This document shows positions 53,821 through 61,255 of a stretch of 64,000 nucleotides of DNA, in pieces. The position numbers and the translations under genes are program-made. Each line of letters begins with the position of its first letter. The stretch's first letter is position 1. A model generated the notes under the pieces. That model was not told the origin of the DNA. It saw nothing but the letters and a program-made list of their open reading frames with translations, and searched no databases. The stretch comes from JAUILH01 sp965230535. Its GTDB lineage: Bacteria > Bacteroidota > Bacteroidia > Flavobacteriales_D > JAUILH01. The stretch lies in assembly GCA_965230535.1 (NCBI GenBank), contig OZ246009.1:1302001-1366000 (forward strand), in the 5' to 3' direction.

Positions 53821-56091
53821 TTACTCTTTTACTAATCTAATTACAGCTTTCTGACCTTCCGACTCAATAATCAGTAAATAAACTCCTGCCGGTTGTTTTA
53901 GGTTTAAATTTAATAGTTGACTGTCCGTGTGCGTACTTGATTGAATTAATTTTCCACTTAAGTCAGTTATCGTGGTCGTTACGGAATTGTAATTTTTCCC
54001 TAAATCAACCGAAAAATCTCCATTCGTTGGATTAGGGAAAAGTATGAGCTCATTCTCAAAATTATTCTCAATTATACCAACATTAGTAATATTGATGCAA
54101 GCTGAAGTATCTGAACAAGCACCTGCGGTTACGATAACAGCATAGTTGCCATTATTAGTTGCAGTGTAACTGGCATTAGTAGCTCCTGATATTGGATTGT
54201 TTCCATTATCACAGTCAATCCACTGATAATTTGCTCCTATCTGATTGGAAGACATAACTAATCCGGACAGTGTAGTTGACGTATCAATTGCGCTCAGTAC
54301 TGTTAAGTTGATCGTGACTGTTGAATCACAATTATTTGGTCCAACGTTGGTAAAGACTTCAATGGCTCCAGTCACAGAAGTGTTATATGTGGTTCCATTA
54401 ACCACAATGCTATCTCCATTACAAATGGTCTGGTTAATTGTGCCTGTTAAAGGAGGTAATACAGTTAAGTTGATCGTGACTGTTGAATCACAATTGTTTG
54501 GTCCAATGTTGGTAAAGACTTCAGTGGCTCCAGTCACAGAAGTGTTATATGTTGTTCCATTAACTACAATGCTATCTCCATCGCAAATGGTTTGGTTAAT
54601 TGTACCTGTTAAAGGAGGCAGTACGGTAAGGGTTGTTTCAACAATACTGTCGCAACAGCCTGTGTTAAGGGTGTCGTAGTATATTCCAGATGAAAGTTGC
54701 CATGAACCAGCCAAAAATAAACTGTCGGAATTACATATTGTAGCGGTTAGAGAGGTAAGAGGAATGTTACAAATATTCTCCATAAGTGAAAGATCGGTTA
54801 CAGTAATTCCAGAATTCCCTGGAGTTGAGTTATTGGATCCGCCTAACGAGCAATTTCCTTGTGTTGTAGAAATCGTAGTACCATTTGCCCCTCCATTATT
54901 ATTTAAAGAAATATTGGGAGGTACTGAACTTTGATTTACCCACAAAACACCTCCGCTTCCTCCTCCTCCTGGACCGTTACAGTTCGAAGGACCAATATTA
55001 ACTACATTTCCGCCGTTGCCTCCGCTTGCATCTACGGCCAAAGTTCCCATGTAAGACGTAGCTTGCAGTAAAACAGTACCTCCGGCACCTCCACCTCCGG
55101 CACCATCTGCAGAATTTGCAGAGATGTTTACTCCTTTTACATTTATTGTATTTCCATTTCCGATGATTGTATTTGCCTTAACAATGACGATTCCACCTCC
55201 ATTACTTCCCGCTGTAGCAGTGGCTGGATTATTTTCATGTCCAGCACCTCCACCTCCGCCTAAATATATTTTGTTGAGGGCATTGGAGTAAGTATTCGAT
55301 TTCCCGCCCAGACCGGGAGAGATCCCCTGGCAAGTGAAAGTGCTTGGTTTAACTCGCTCACCTCCAAGACCACCGAAACCTCCATTGGCACCTCCGCCTC
55401 CTCCAGAATTATGGTCGTTTCCTCCGCCTCCGCCATTCGCCTGAGCACCTCTTCCCGCTGTTTTGTGAGGTATATAAAGTGCAATGCCTTCTCCTTTCAT
55501 GGCTCCCTCACCCGATAAAATATCGTAGTAGTAATCAATGGGGTCGCTAAACCAGGCACAACTGTATGCGGAGGTCGTTACTGTTCCACCCCGGAAACCA
55601 GCTCCTTGCAAGTTTATTCCATCGTTCATGGTAAGTGTACCATTACATTCAAAGGTAAGCACACCCCCTGTTGATCCATTCCACGCAGGTGCGGTTAGTA
55701 TACCTGTTATTACTGCGTTGTCATAAATGGGAACATTGATTGCCTGGACTACTCCGGAAGGATCATACGCTCTCTGAAGTCCGTTAACAATAAGAGTATT
55801 GGCATCCAGAACGTTACAGACAATGCTGAATTCATAATTACCAGCGTTATTGAGGCTCGAAATGTCTCCGAAATTCGTCGTGTTAGTTTCATCAATGGTT
55901 GCTCCTTGCATCTGAATGATTAACAATTTATCACCAACTGAAAAACCGGTTGAAGAAGTAACGGTTATGGTGTCGCCCGAAAGTCCATTAACGCTGGTAT
56001 ACGTGTTTATTATTCCAGAAATATTGGTGCTTTGAGATGTACATAGAATAGATATGCCTATCAAAATTATTGTCAAAAAAAGATTTTTCAT
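53821..56091 (-). CDS. Glycine-rich secreted adhesin-like protein with tandem repeats and type A T9SS signal
   Basis: About 756 aa with a signal peptide (to CTSQ). Residues 25-130 recall exported beta-domains of Bacteroidota (VNGLSGDTITVTSSTGFSVGDKLLIIQMQGA). From about 195 to 420 the protein is very rich in glycine (GGGGGNDHNSGGGGGANGGFGG and similar), then come two near-identical 54-residue repeats (GTINQTIC.GDSIVVNGTTYNTS), each with one Cys pair, and an Ig-like unit ending GNYAVIVTAGACSD. The C-terminus (LFPNPTNGDFSVDL ... GVYLLII) is a T9SS type A domain. A surface adhesin is likely. The gene lies between direct repeats. Confidence 0.82.
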   Translation of the reverse strand: MKNLFLTIILIGISILCTSQSTNISGIINTYTSVNGLSGDTITVTSSTGFSVGDKLLIIQMQGATIDETNTTNFGDISSLNNAGNYEFSIVCNVLDANTLIVNGLQRAYDPSGVVQAINVPIYDNAVITGILTAPAWNGSTGGVLTFECNGTLTMNDGINLQGAGFRGGTVTTSAYSCAWFSDPIDYYYDILSGEGAMKGEGIALYIPHKTAGRGAQANGGGGGNDHNSGGGGGANGGFGGLGGERVKPSTFTCQGISPGLGGKSNTYSNALNKIYLGGGGGAGHENNPATATAGSNGGGIVIVKANTIIGNGNTINVKGVNISANSADGAGGGGAGGTVLLQATSYMGTLAVDASGGNGGNVVNIGPSNCNGPGGGGSGGVLWVNQSSVPPNISLNNNGGANGTTISTTQGNCSLGGSNNSTPGNSGITVTDLSLMENICNIPLTSLTATICNSDSLFLAGSWQLSSGIYYDTLNTGCCDSIVETTLTVLPPLTGTINQTICDGDSIVVNGTTYNTSVTGATEVFTNIGPNNCDSTVTINLTVLPPLTGTINQTICNGDSIVVNGTTYNTSVTGAIEVFTNVGPNNCDSTVTINLTVLSAIDTSTTLSGLVMSSNQIGANYQWIDCDNGNNPISGATNASYTATNNGNYAVIVTAGACSDTSACINITNVGIIENNFENELILFPNPTNGDFSVDLGKNYNSVTTTITDLSGKLIQSSTHTDSQLLNLNLKQPAGVYLLIIESEGQKAVIRLVKE
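54302..54625 (-). repeat. Tandem repeat, 2 x 162 bp, inside the adhesin gene
   Basis: Copy one is 54302-54463, copy two 54464-54625; the period of 162 bp equals 54 codons. The copies differ at few positions, so the duplication is recent or kept alike by recombination. The repeat also creates a long open frame on the other strand, which is not a gene. Confidence 0.85.
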
Positions 56092-56114
56092 CATTCTGGG
56101 TTAATGTTTGCTAA

Positions 56115-56315
56115 CTGGTTATAAACAACATAAATATAACGTTTATCCAATTATCAAATAACGGACAACATAAGGTTGAAGTGTTGTTTATCCCGAATGG
56201 AATTTCCAAACAAATGATCAGGGGGGCTTGCAATTACAATGGGACAACACAAGGTTTTAGGACTGTTATGTTCAGAACAGGATTTGCGGGGGGAGATTTA
56301 CTTTATGAATCTTGA
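56115..56315 (+). pseudogene. Remnant of a plus-strand gene
   Basis: The frame is open for 66 codons and ends at TGA 56313-56315 with protein-like text (GQHKVEVLFIPNGISKQ ... GFRTVMFRTGFAGGDLLYES). There is no proper start. A terminator follows 30 nt later, as expected for the end of a true gene. The family is unknown. Confidence 0.4.
56121..56148. repeat. 28-bp direct repeat, copy 1
   Basis: A 28-bp stretch starting ATAAACAACATAAATATAAC and ending GTTTATCC is found here and again, identically, at 60963-60990. In both places a CTAAC box stands a few bases to the left. It holds an ATAAAC/GTTTAT inverted repeat. Confidence 0.8.
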
Positions 56316-56344
56316 TGGGCTTAGTAGAGAATCACAAGAAAAGT

Positions 56345-56367
56345 CTTGGCCATTGCCAAGCTTTTTT
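56345..56367 (+). terminator. Rho-independent terminator after the gene remnant
   Basis: CTTGGC (56345-56350), loop CATT, GCCAAG (56355-56360), then a run of six T. It would serve the decayed frame ending at 56315. Confidence 0.75.
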
Positions 56368-56418
56368 ATTTGATCATTCCTTCGATCGAATAAATTCAAC
56401 TCAGTTATAATCAAATAA

Positions 56419-56446
56419 AAAAGGCAGAACTTTTGTTCTGCCTTTT
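56419..56446 (-). terminator. Terminator next to the tRNA fragment
   Basis: AAAAGGCAGAAC (56419-56430) and GTTCTGCCTTTT (56435-56446) pair perfectly around TTTT. On the minus strand it begins only 5 nt after the tRNA 3' end, the usual place for a tRNA terminator. It could act in both directions. Confidence 0.82.
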
Positions 56447-56451
56447 CTTGT

Positions 56452-56503
56452 AGCGCGGGGGAGATTTGAACTCCCGACCTCAGGGTTATGAACCCTAAGG
56501 CTC
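56452..56503 (-). pseudogene. Truncated tRNA-Met(CAU): 3' part only
   Basis: On the minus strand the anticodon arm TAGGG-TTCATAA-CCCTG (anticodon CAU), the variable loop AGGTC, the T arm GGGAG-TTCAAAT-CTCCC and the acceptor 3' strand CCGCGCT plus A can all be read. The matching 5' acceptor strand (AGCGCGG) and the D arm are absent: upstream the sequence turns at once into the direct repeat. Such a 3' tRNA remnant is what a site-specific integrase leaves at one end of an island. Confidence 0.85.
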
Positions 56504-56526
56504 TTTGTTGATTGTTAGTATTTTAG

Positions 56527-56610
56527 GGTGTTTTAGAAAGACAGAGATCAACTTTTCTGGTTATAATTGAACTTTTTTTAACTCTAAATTTTAACTCCAT
56601 CTCACTAACG
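56527..56610. repeat. Direct repeat copy 2 flanking the adhesin gene
   Basis: This is the second copy of the ~80-bp sequence at 53721-53801, with the same order of blocks (GTTTTAGAAAGACAGAG, TCAACTTTTCT, TTGAACTTTTTT, CTCACTAACG) and a few substitutions or one-base indels. It abuts the tRNA fragment on one side and ends in the CTAACG box of the attC-like element. Confidence 0.8.
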
Positions 56611-56661
56611 GCTCTTATAAGCCGTTAAACTGTCATTTTAATGCAGTTTATACCTTGTTAT
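56605..56661 (-). repeat. attC-like inverted repeat after the DUF4365 gene
   Basis: Outer boxes CTAACG (56605-56610) and GTTAT (56657-56661), inner boxes TAAACTG (56626-56632) and CAGTTTA (56644-56650); between the inner boxes one base is unpaired, as in attC sites. An extra hairpin TAACGGCT/AGCCGTTA lies in the left part. The DUF4365 stop codon is within the right outer box, as usual for gene cassettes. Confidence 0.5.
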
Positions 56662-58520
56662 GAGCTTTTATTTAATTCTTCGGCTACTTGTTTAAACGAA
56701 TCAATTATTCCAAGTTTTACTTCTTGTTCTATGTGCGGATCATCAAGTATATGATCTGCCAAATAATTCACTGATTCCAAACCAAACCTTCGAAGGATTA
56801 TCTTATAAAAAACTAGGAGCTTTTCAATGCTTCTTAAATTCCAAGAGATGAGAAAGCAGTTCTTCCATGCTTCAATATCCCATTCAGCAATTGAACATGC
56901 CGTTAAATAAGCCATAAATGCTTGTTTTGGTTGTTTTTGTTGGTCAAGACTTACACCATAATTAAACCAAGCTAAAGCATTAAGAGGGTTTTTTCCTATG
57001 GCTTCTCCTAGTAGGTTAATACTTCTCTCTTTTTCCGCTTTTTCAATAAACTCGTTTGATGTTTGAATGTCAGGTTTTACCCCATCAAAACCGGCTGAAA
57101 TCATATTTCGGCAAACATCATACTTTAAAAAGAATTCATCTGGAACATCGTCTTGGGCTTCCATATACTTCTTGAAGTAAACATTTGCTTCTGTGAATTT
57201 ACATTGATAAAAAAGACAATCTCCGGTGAGAGCCCATAATAGATGACCATACAGCTTTTTGGCTCCTAGCTTTTCAGATTTTATATAAAACTGTTCGGCT
57301 ACTTTATAGTGTTCCATGAGAAACATTACACCTGCATACTCATACCACCAATATGGTTTAGTTAAGTACTTAGGCTCAAATTTACGAGCATATTGATAGT
57401 GTCGACTAGCTAAATAGAATTCATTAGAACCCCTATAAGAGTTTGCTAAATTATAGCATAAGACTCCTTTGAAATTTCCATTATCAACTTGTGAAATTAC
57501 TTTTTCAAGATTTGATTGATAATACTTAACAGAATTTTCATCCTTTGCCGATAATATGATGAAGTTTAGTAATTGAAATTCATTATAGTTTTCAATTTCA
57601 ATTATAGCTTCAATGAATTTTTGAAGTAATTTTACATTGCCTTTACTGACTAATTTTGTCCCAATTGATAATGTGTTTTCAGGTGAAAACTCTATGGTAG
57701 AATCTGCCTCAAGACACTTAATTAATAAAGTTGTAGAACCATCAACGTTATAATCTAACAGTGCAATTGAAAGTTGGACAAGCGGCTTAACAAAAATCTT
57801 ATCAAGCTTCTTGAAGTTCGTGATCGGAAGTAAAAGAGATTTGTTTGTTGCTACTGAATCTATTTCAATAGTGGACGAACTCAATGAAAACTTAATGTTT
57901 ACCTCTAACTCCTTACTGTTTGTTGTTTGGTAATCCAACGAAATTTTTTGGGTCAAAAGACTACTGTCTACAACAATTGTTTCTTGGAAACAATGTTTTA
58001 ACCAATCAATCAGTTTTGTATTGTAATATTCTGAAATATCACTATCAGTATTTGACGAGATAGTAACTTTATCTGGTAGGTCTTGAGTGAAATATACAGG
58101 CAAATCCTTAAAGTATGAATCATCAATTATTTGATCTTTAGTAAGCCGGAGTATGTTCGATTTCTGATCATCTTTTTTCTTTTCAAGATAGCTCTTTAAA
58201 TTATTTGACCAAACAGCCCAAAAGGTTTTTGAAGGCACGCTATAAATTACGAAAAGGATAGGTGTTGGGATGGAACTATAATACTCAAGATGTGTCCGTT
58301 TTATTTGATATGTAATTGAATCATTTTCTGGTTTATCATCCGTCCCCTTTAATTGAACGAATAAAATTTTCCCGGTTGAATACTCATCTTCAAAAATTTC
58401 AAGCATGAAGTCAAGTCCATAGTCCTGATCTAATTCTCTGGCAGCCCACTCATCAGGGACAATATTTGCAAATGCCTTATTGGAAATAGTTTGAACAATA
58501 TGTTTTCTGGGTTTCTTCAT
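56658..58520 (-). CDS. DUF4365 nuclease-like domain with TPR-like repeats
   Basis: 620 aa. Residues 5-150 fit DUF4365: YGLDFMLEIFEDE with Asp37 and Glu41, then ILFVQLKGTDD with Gln56-x-Lys58, a variant of the PD-(D/E)XK core, followed by TPILFVIYSVPSKTFWAVW. From about 330 onward are helical repeats of TPR type (GVLCYNLANSYRGSNEFYLASRHYQYARKFEPK, ALAWFNYGVSLDQQKQPKQAFMAYLTA). DUF4365 proteins are often found in phage-defence loci. The gene is AT-rich and flanked on both sides by attC-like spacers, so it looks like a cassette. Confidence 0.8.
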   Translation of the reverse strand: MKKPRKHIVQTISNKAFANIVPDEWAARELDQDYGLDFMLEIFEDEYSTGKILFVQLKGTDDKPENDSITYQIKRTHLEYYSSIPTPILFVIYSVPSKTFWAVWSNNLKSYLEKKKDDQKSNILRLTKDQIIDDSYFKDLPVYFTQDLPDKVTISSNTDSDISEYYNTKLIDWLKHCFQETIVVDSSLLTQKISLDYQTTNSKELEVNIKFSLSSSTIEIDSVATNKSLLLPITNFKKLDKIFVKPLVQLSIALLDYNVDGSTTLLIKCLEADSTIEFSPENTLSIGTKLVSKGNVKLLQKFIEAIIEIENYNEFQLLNFIILSAKDENSVKYYQSNLEKVISQVDNGNFKGVLCYNLANSYRGSNEFYLASRHYQYARKFEPKYLTKPYWWYEYAGVMFLMEHYKVAEQFYIKSEKLGAKKLYGHLLWALTGDCLFYQCKFTEANVYFKKYMEAQDDVPDEFFLKYDVCRNMISAGFDGVKPDIQTSNEFIEKAEKERSINLLGEAIGKNPLNALAWFNYGVSLDQQKQPKQAFMAYLTACSIAEWDIEAWKNCFLISWNLRSIEKLLVFYKIILRRFGLESVNYLADHILDDPHIEQEVKLGIIDSFKQVAEELNKSS

Positions 58521-58532
58521 GTTTCAATTGCA

Positions 58533-58600
58533 CGTAATGGTCTGGTGTACGTGGTGTATCGTTTTTTCCACGACATGAACACATACATGTTGTTAGCGCC
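58533..58600 (-). repeat. Degenerate attC-like spacer between DUF4365 and HEPN genes
   Basis: The minus strand begins CGCTAACAACATG (58598 downward), right after the HEPN gene's end, and ends CCATTACGTG (58540-58532), close to the outer box with one mismatch. Inside, CGTGG/CCACG form a short stem. Weaker than the two other elements. Confidence 0.35.
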
Positions 58601-58608
58601 TGTGTTTA

Positions 58609-60039
58609 TTATTCATTTAATAGATAGTTGTCAATATTTTCGATATTCCTGAATGCTGGATTTAGCATCAAATATTCAATCAGGTGCTTCAATACATTTC
58701 TTCCAAACCATAAGGTTTCGATTGGTTGAAATCTATCAAGCTTGATGATTTTCTTTTTATTCAAGTTTTTGGTATTGCCATGTATTATTGCACTCCTGAA
58801 GTCATAAAATGTCTTTATACCTATTTTGACTTCTACTGGTGTAAATTCATAAAACTTTTTCTTTTTGCAAATCGCGGCAGACCGCAATGATATCTTATAT
58901 TTCAAGTTATCTATTGAATCTGATAGTAATGCTTCCAAACCTGTTGCTATGTCTAAAACAGAATCATCCGTATTTGTTCTCAGGTCAGAATCGAACAGTT
59001 TTCGTTTAGCTAATTCGATTTTTTTATCATTAGTTATTTGGTTGTAGTACTTCTTAATTAATTGTAGTTGTTTTTTTGAGATAACTCTTTTTTCGTGCCA
59101 CCCATTTTCCTCGAATGAAGGAGGGAATTTCTTGAATCCAAATATTTTAACACTTGGCAATTCTGCCAGCCAACGATCTTCAAAGTCAGTTGGATAAGCT
59201 ATTACTTGGCAAAATCCAATTGAATCATTAATAACCAATCTAAAAATTGAGAAAATCTTTGTAATCTGGTCAAAATTTTCGTCAATCCTTTGTTTAATTA
59301 TTCCATATTTTTTTTCTCGATTTTTATTGGGGATATCCTTTAAAATGTTCGAAATGAAAATTGCATGTGTTGCAGCTCCAACAACATTTTTATGAGCAAC
59401 AATATTTTCAGGTAGTTTATGGTGTCTGCTTAATTGTAATTTCTTATCTATTCTTTGGATTCTTATATTTTCATCTAAAGTAATTCTCTGACAATCTGGC
59501 TGATGAAATATTATAGGAATTATTATTTCATAGTTAACGACATTCTTAGTTATTGCTTTTACCCAATTAGAAATTTTCTCTGCCTTTGCCTTGGATTTAT
59601 TTCTTGGATTCTTGACACTATGGATAATTGAGTCAATAATAGACCTTAGGTCCTCAAAAATTGAAAAAGTATAAATTTCTTTTTTTACTCCTTCTTTTGT
59701 TGGATACCAGTCCTTCCATTCTATGTATTCGTATATCTCTTCATCATTAAAAAATAATTCTAAAAGAGTATTCCAAGAATCCAGTTCTATGTCCTTTTTA
59801 CTATCAGATAAAATTTTCTTGTAACTCACTTTAAATCCTAAATACGCAGGAGTTGTTGAGAAGTGCGGGAGACCAGATGAAAAATCTGAAATGGAAGGAA
59901 AGTCCTCATGTTTAGGTAAATATAAGCTATCAAAATTTTTAGCCTTTAATTCTTCATATCTGTCCAAGGCAAGGTTGATTCCGTCATTTACGGCATTTGT
60001 TATTATTCCATTAATTTTCAGAGTTTCTGCTCTGGTCAT
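58609..60039 (-). CDS. HEPN-domain protein (Rx4H), ApeA-like
   Basis: 476 aa, soluble. Near the C-terminus YDFRSAIIHGN supplies Arg415-x4-His420, the catalytic RNase motif of HEPN domains, after the helix DIATGLEALLSDSIDNLKYKISLRSAAI, a sequence often seen in ApeA-like HEPN proteins. The first 300 residues form an unknown domain with basic helices. HEPN RNases act in abortive infection and toxin-antitoxin systems. No partner antitoxin of the MNT kind is adjacent. It is flanked by attC-like spacers, again as a single-gene cassette. Confidence 0.8.
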   Translation of the reverse strand: MTRAETLKINGIITNAVNDGINLALDRYEELKAKNFDSLYLPKHEDFPSISDFSSGLPHFSTTPAYLGFKVSYKKILSDSKKDIELDSWNTLLELFFNDEEIYEYIEWKDWYPTKEGVKKEIYTFSIFEDLRSIIDSIIHSVKNPRNKSKAKAEKISNWVKAITKNVVNYEIIIPIIFHQPDCQRITLDENIRIQRIDKKLQLSRHHKLPENIVAHKNVVGAATHAIFISNILKDIPNKNREKKYGIIKQRIDENFDQITKIFSIFRLVINDSIGFCQVIAYPTDFEDRWLAELPSVKIFGFKKFPPSFEENGWHEKRVISKKQLQLIKKYYNQITNDKKIELAKRKLFDSDLRTNTDDSVLDIATGLEALLSDSIDNLKYKISLRSAAICKKKKFYEFTPVEVKIGIKTFYDFRSAIIHGNTKNLNKKKIIKLDRFQPIETLWFGRNVLKHLIEYLMLNPAFRNIENIDNYLLNE

Positions 60040-60057
60040 TTTTTTATTTTTTAGCTA

Positions 60058-60118
60058 CTAACGTTTTTGATAAACTGTGTTTTAAGTGTGTGTAACATGC
60101 AGTTTAGGTTTTGTTAGG
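60058..60118 (-). repeat. attC-like inverted repeat between HEPN and membrane-protein genes
   Basis: Outer boxes CTAACG (60058-60063) and GTTAGG (60113-60118); inner boxes TAAACTG (60071-60077) and CAGTTTA (60100-60106), separated from the outer ones by unpaired stretches of 6-7 nt. Outer and inner boxes pair exactly. This is the best example of the family in the window. Confidence 0.55.
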
Positions 60119-60128
60119 TGCTGATTTC

Positions 60129-60935
60129 TTACCATTCATCATCAATTCTTAAGTACTTTCTAATTTCACCTTTTAGTTGTACCAACTTTTGGAAATGGTG
60201 GACTCTATTCCTGTTAAATGCATTGAAGACTCCATCGGGAGAAACATTTTTATAACTACTGGCACTCGAATTGGTTACGTAAGAGTTAATAAAGTCCTCC
60301 AAGGTTTGAATAAGCCTATGACTTCTGTTCTCAGATATGTCCATTTGGATTTCCTTTAAGGTTGTTTGGATTCCATTTGGTAGGAATGGGCTATCCACGT
60401 ATTCGGAAATCTTGTTGAAGTAGTCTTCATGTTTTTTTGTAATGTGAATCTTGGTTATCTCAGCTTTTCCTTGTTTTGCAGCTTCATATTTTCTTCTTCT
60501 TCTTTCAATTTCATCTTCTTTTACTTCCGTATCTGACTTCTTGGAGGAATGGATTCCAACTACTTCAACATCTTCTAATACATTGGATTTAGGAACCATT
60601 ATCCATAATGCTGTCATTTCCTCAACTGACCTATCAATTTCATCTTGATTCTTCAACAGAAATCCGAACTCTTTGAGAACTACGAACGTGTTCAACTTGG
60701 CCAAATTCACATAATCAACACCCCTGTCAATACTGTTTTCATGCTCTCGTATGAAACCCAAAAGTTCAGAAAGGATTTCAGACTGCTTTTTAACTACTTC
60801 ATTTCTTATTGGAGCCAATATGGTTGCTCTGGCCCTACGATATGTGAGAATGGATATTACTGTTGCCGTCAATGCAAGGGCAATAGTAAATATGTCCTTA
60901 ATCCATCCTATATTATCTTTTAAGAAACCTATCAA
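60129..60935 (-). CDS. Single-pass membrane protein of unknown function
   Basis: 268 aa. One N-terminal membrane segment (IKDIFTIALALTATVISILTYRRA) is followed by a mostly helical cytoplasmic part with a strongly charged stretch (EVKEDEIERRRRKYEAAKQGKAEI) and the closing NRVHHFQKLVQLKGEIRKYL. No family is recognised. It stands alone between attC-like spacers on the same strand as the DUF4365 and HEPN genes. Small membrane proteins of this layout occur as effectors in defence systems, but nothing in the sequence proves that. Confidence 0.65.
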   Translation of the reverse strand: MIGFLKDNIGWIKDIFTIALALTATVISILTYRRARATILAPIRNEVVKKQSEILSELLGFIREHENSIDRGVDYVNLAKLNTFVVLKEFGFLLKNQDEIDRSVEEMTALWIMVPKSNVLEDVEVVGIHSSKKSDTEVKEDEIERRRRKYEAAKQGKAEITKIHITKKHEDYFNKISEYVDSPFLPNGIQTTLKEIQMDISENRSHRLIQTLEDFINSYVTNSSASSYKNVSPDGVFNAFNRNRVHHFQKLVQLKGEIRKYLRIDDEW

Positions 60936-61255
60936 CTTTCAATTATTTGAACCTAACAAGGCATAAACAACATAAATATAACGTTTATCCCTAGAACACA
61001 CGGTGGATAACAGCAGTTTAATGGTACGATTATCCGGATCAGGGATTGATGAAACTTCTAATTTATCTAACCTCGTGACCTTTTCGGGTGGTGAACTTCA
61101 AAAAACTATCAGTTTGGGAGAGGGCGAACAACTCGGCCATCTGAAAAGGTAGCCTAACAGGACACTTAAGGCATACGAAAATAAGCCGATCCTCTTTGAA
61201 CGGAATTTGAATGAGTTAGATCTTTATTAAGATGCCTTTTTCCTCAAAACACAAA
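60936..61255. other. Spacer with 28-bp repeat and a possible gene remnant
   Basis: 320 nt. CCTAACAAGG (60952-60961) and the 28-bp repeat lie on the left. Further on, a plus-strand frame 61021-61152 (43 aa, MVRLSGSGIDETSNLSNLV...) may be a remnant; it has no recognisable family. No promoter or RNA gene was identified. Confidence 0.5.
60963..60990. repeat. 28-bp direct repeat, copy 2
   Basis: This is identical to 56121-56148. Here it follows CCTAACAAGGC, which is close to the outer-box text (reverse strand) of the attC-like element at 56605-56661, so the two repeat families are probably related. Confidence 0.8.

Larger units (their letters stand above)
56092..56657. other. Composite intergenic region: repeat, gene remnant, two terminators, tRNA fragment
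   Basis: 566 nt. From left to right it holds one copy of a 28-bp repeat, a decayed plus-strand frame, a terminator, a bidirectional terminator hairpin, the 3' part of tRNA-Met, direct repeat copy 2 and an attC-like inverted repeat. Each is listed separately. Confidence 0.7.

Noticed and set aside
54245..54679. Plus-strand frame of 144 codons with internal repeat
   Set aside because: It arises from the complementary strand of the 162-bp tandem repeat in the adhesin gene; its repeat period and borders are those of the adhesin.
56452..56503. A functional tRNA-Met gene
   Set aside because: The 5' acceptor strand, D arm and half of the molecule are missing, so no cloverleaf can form.
53721..56610. 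Ends of an insertion sequence
   Set aside because: The repeats are direct, not inverted, and no transposase or integrase lies between them.
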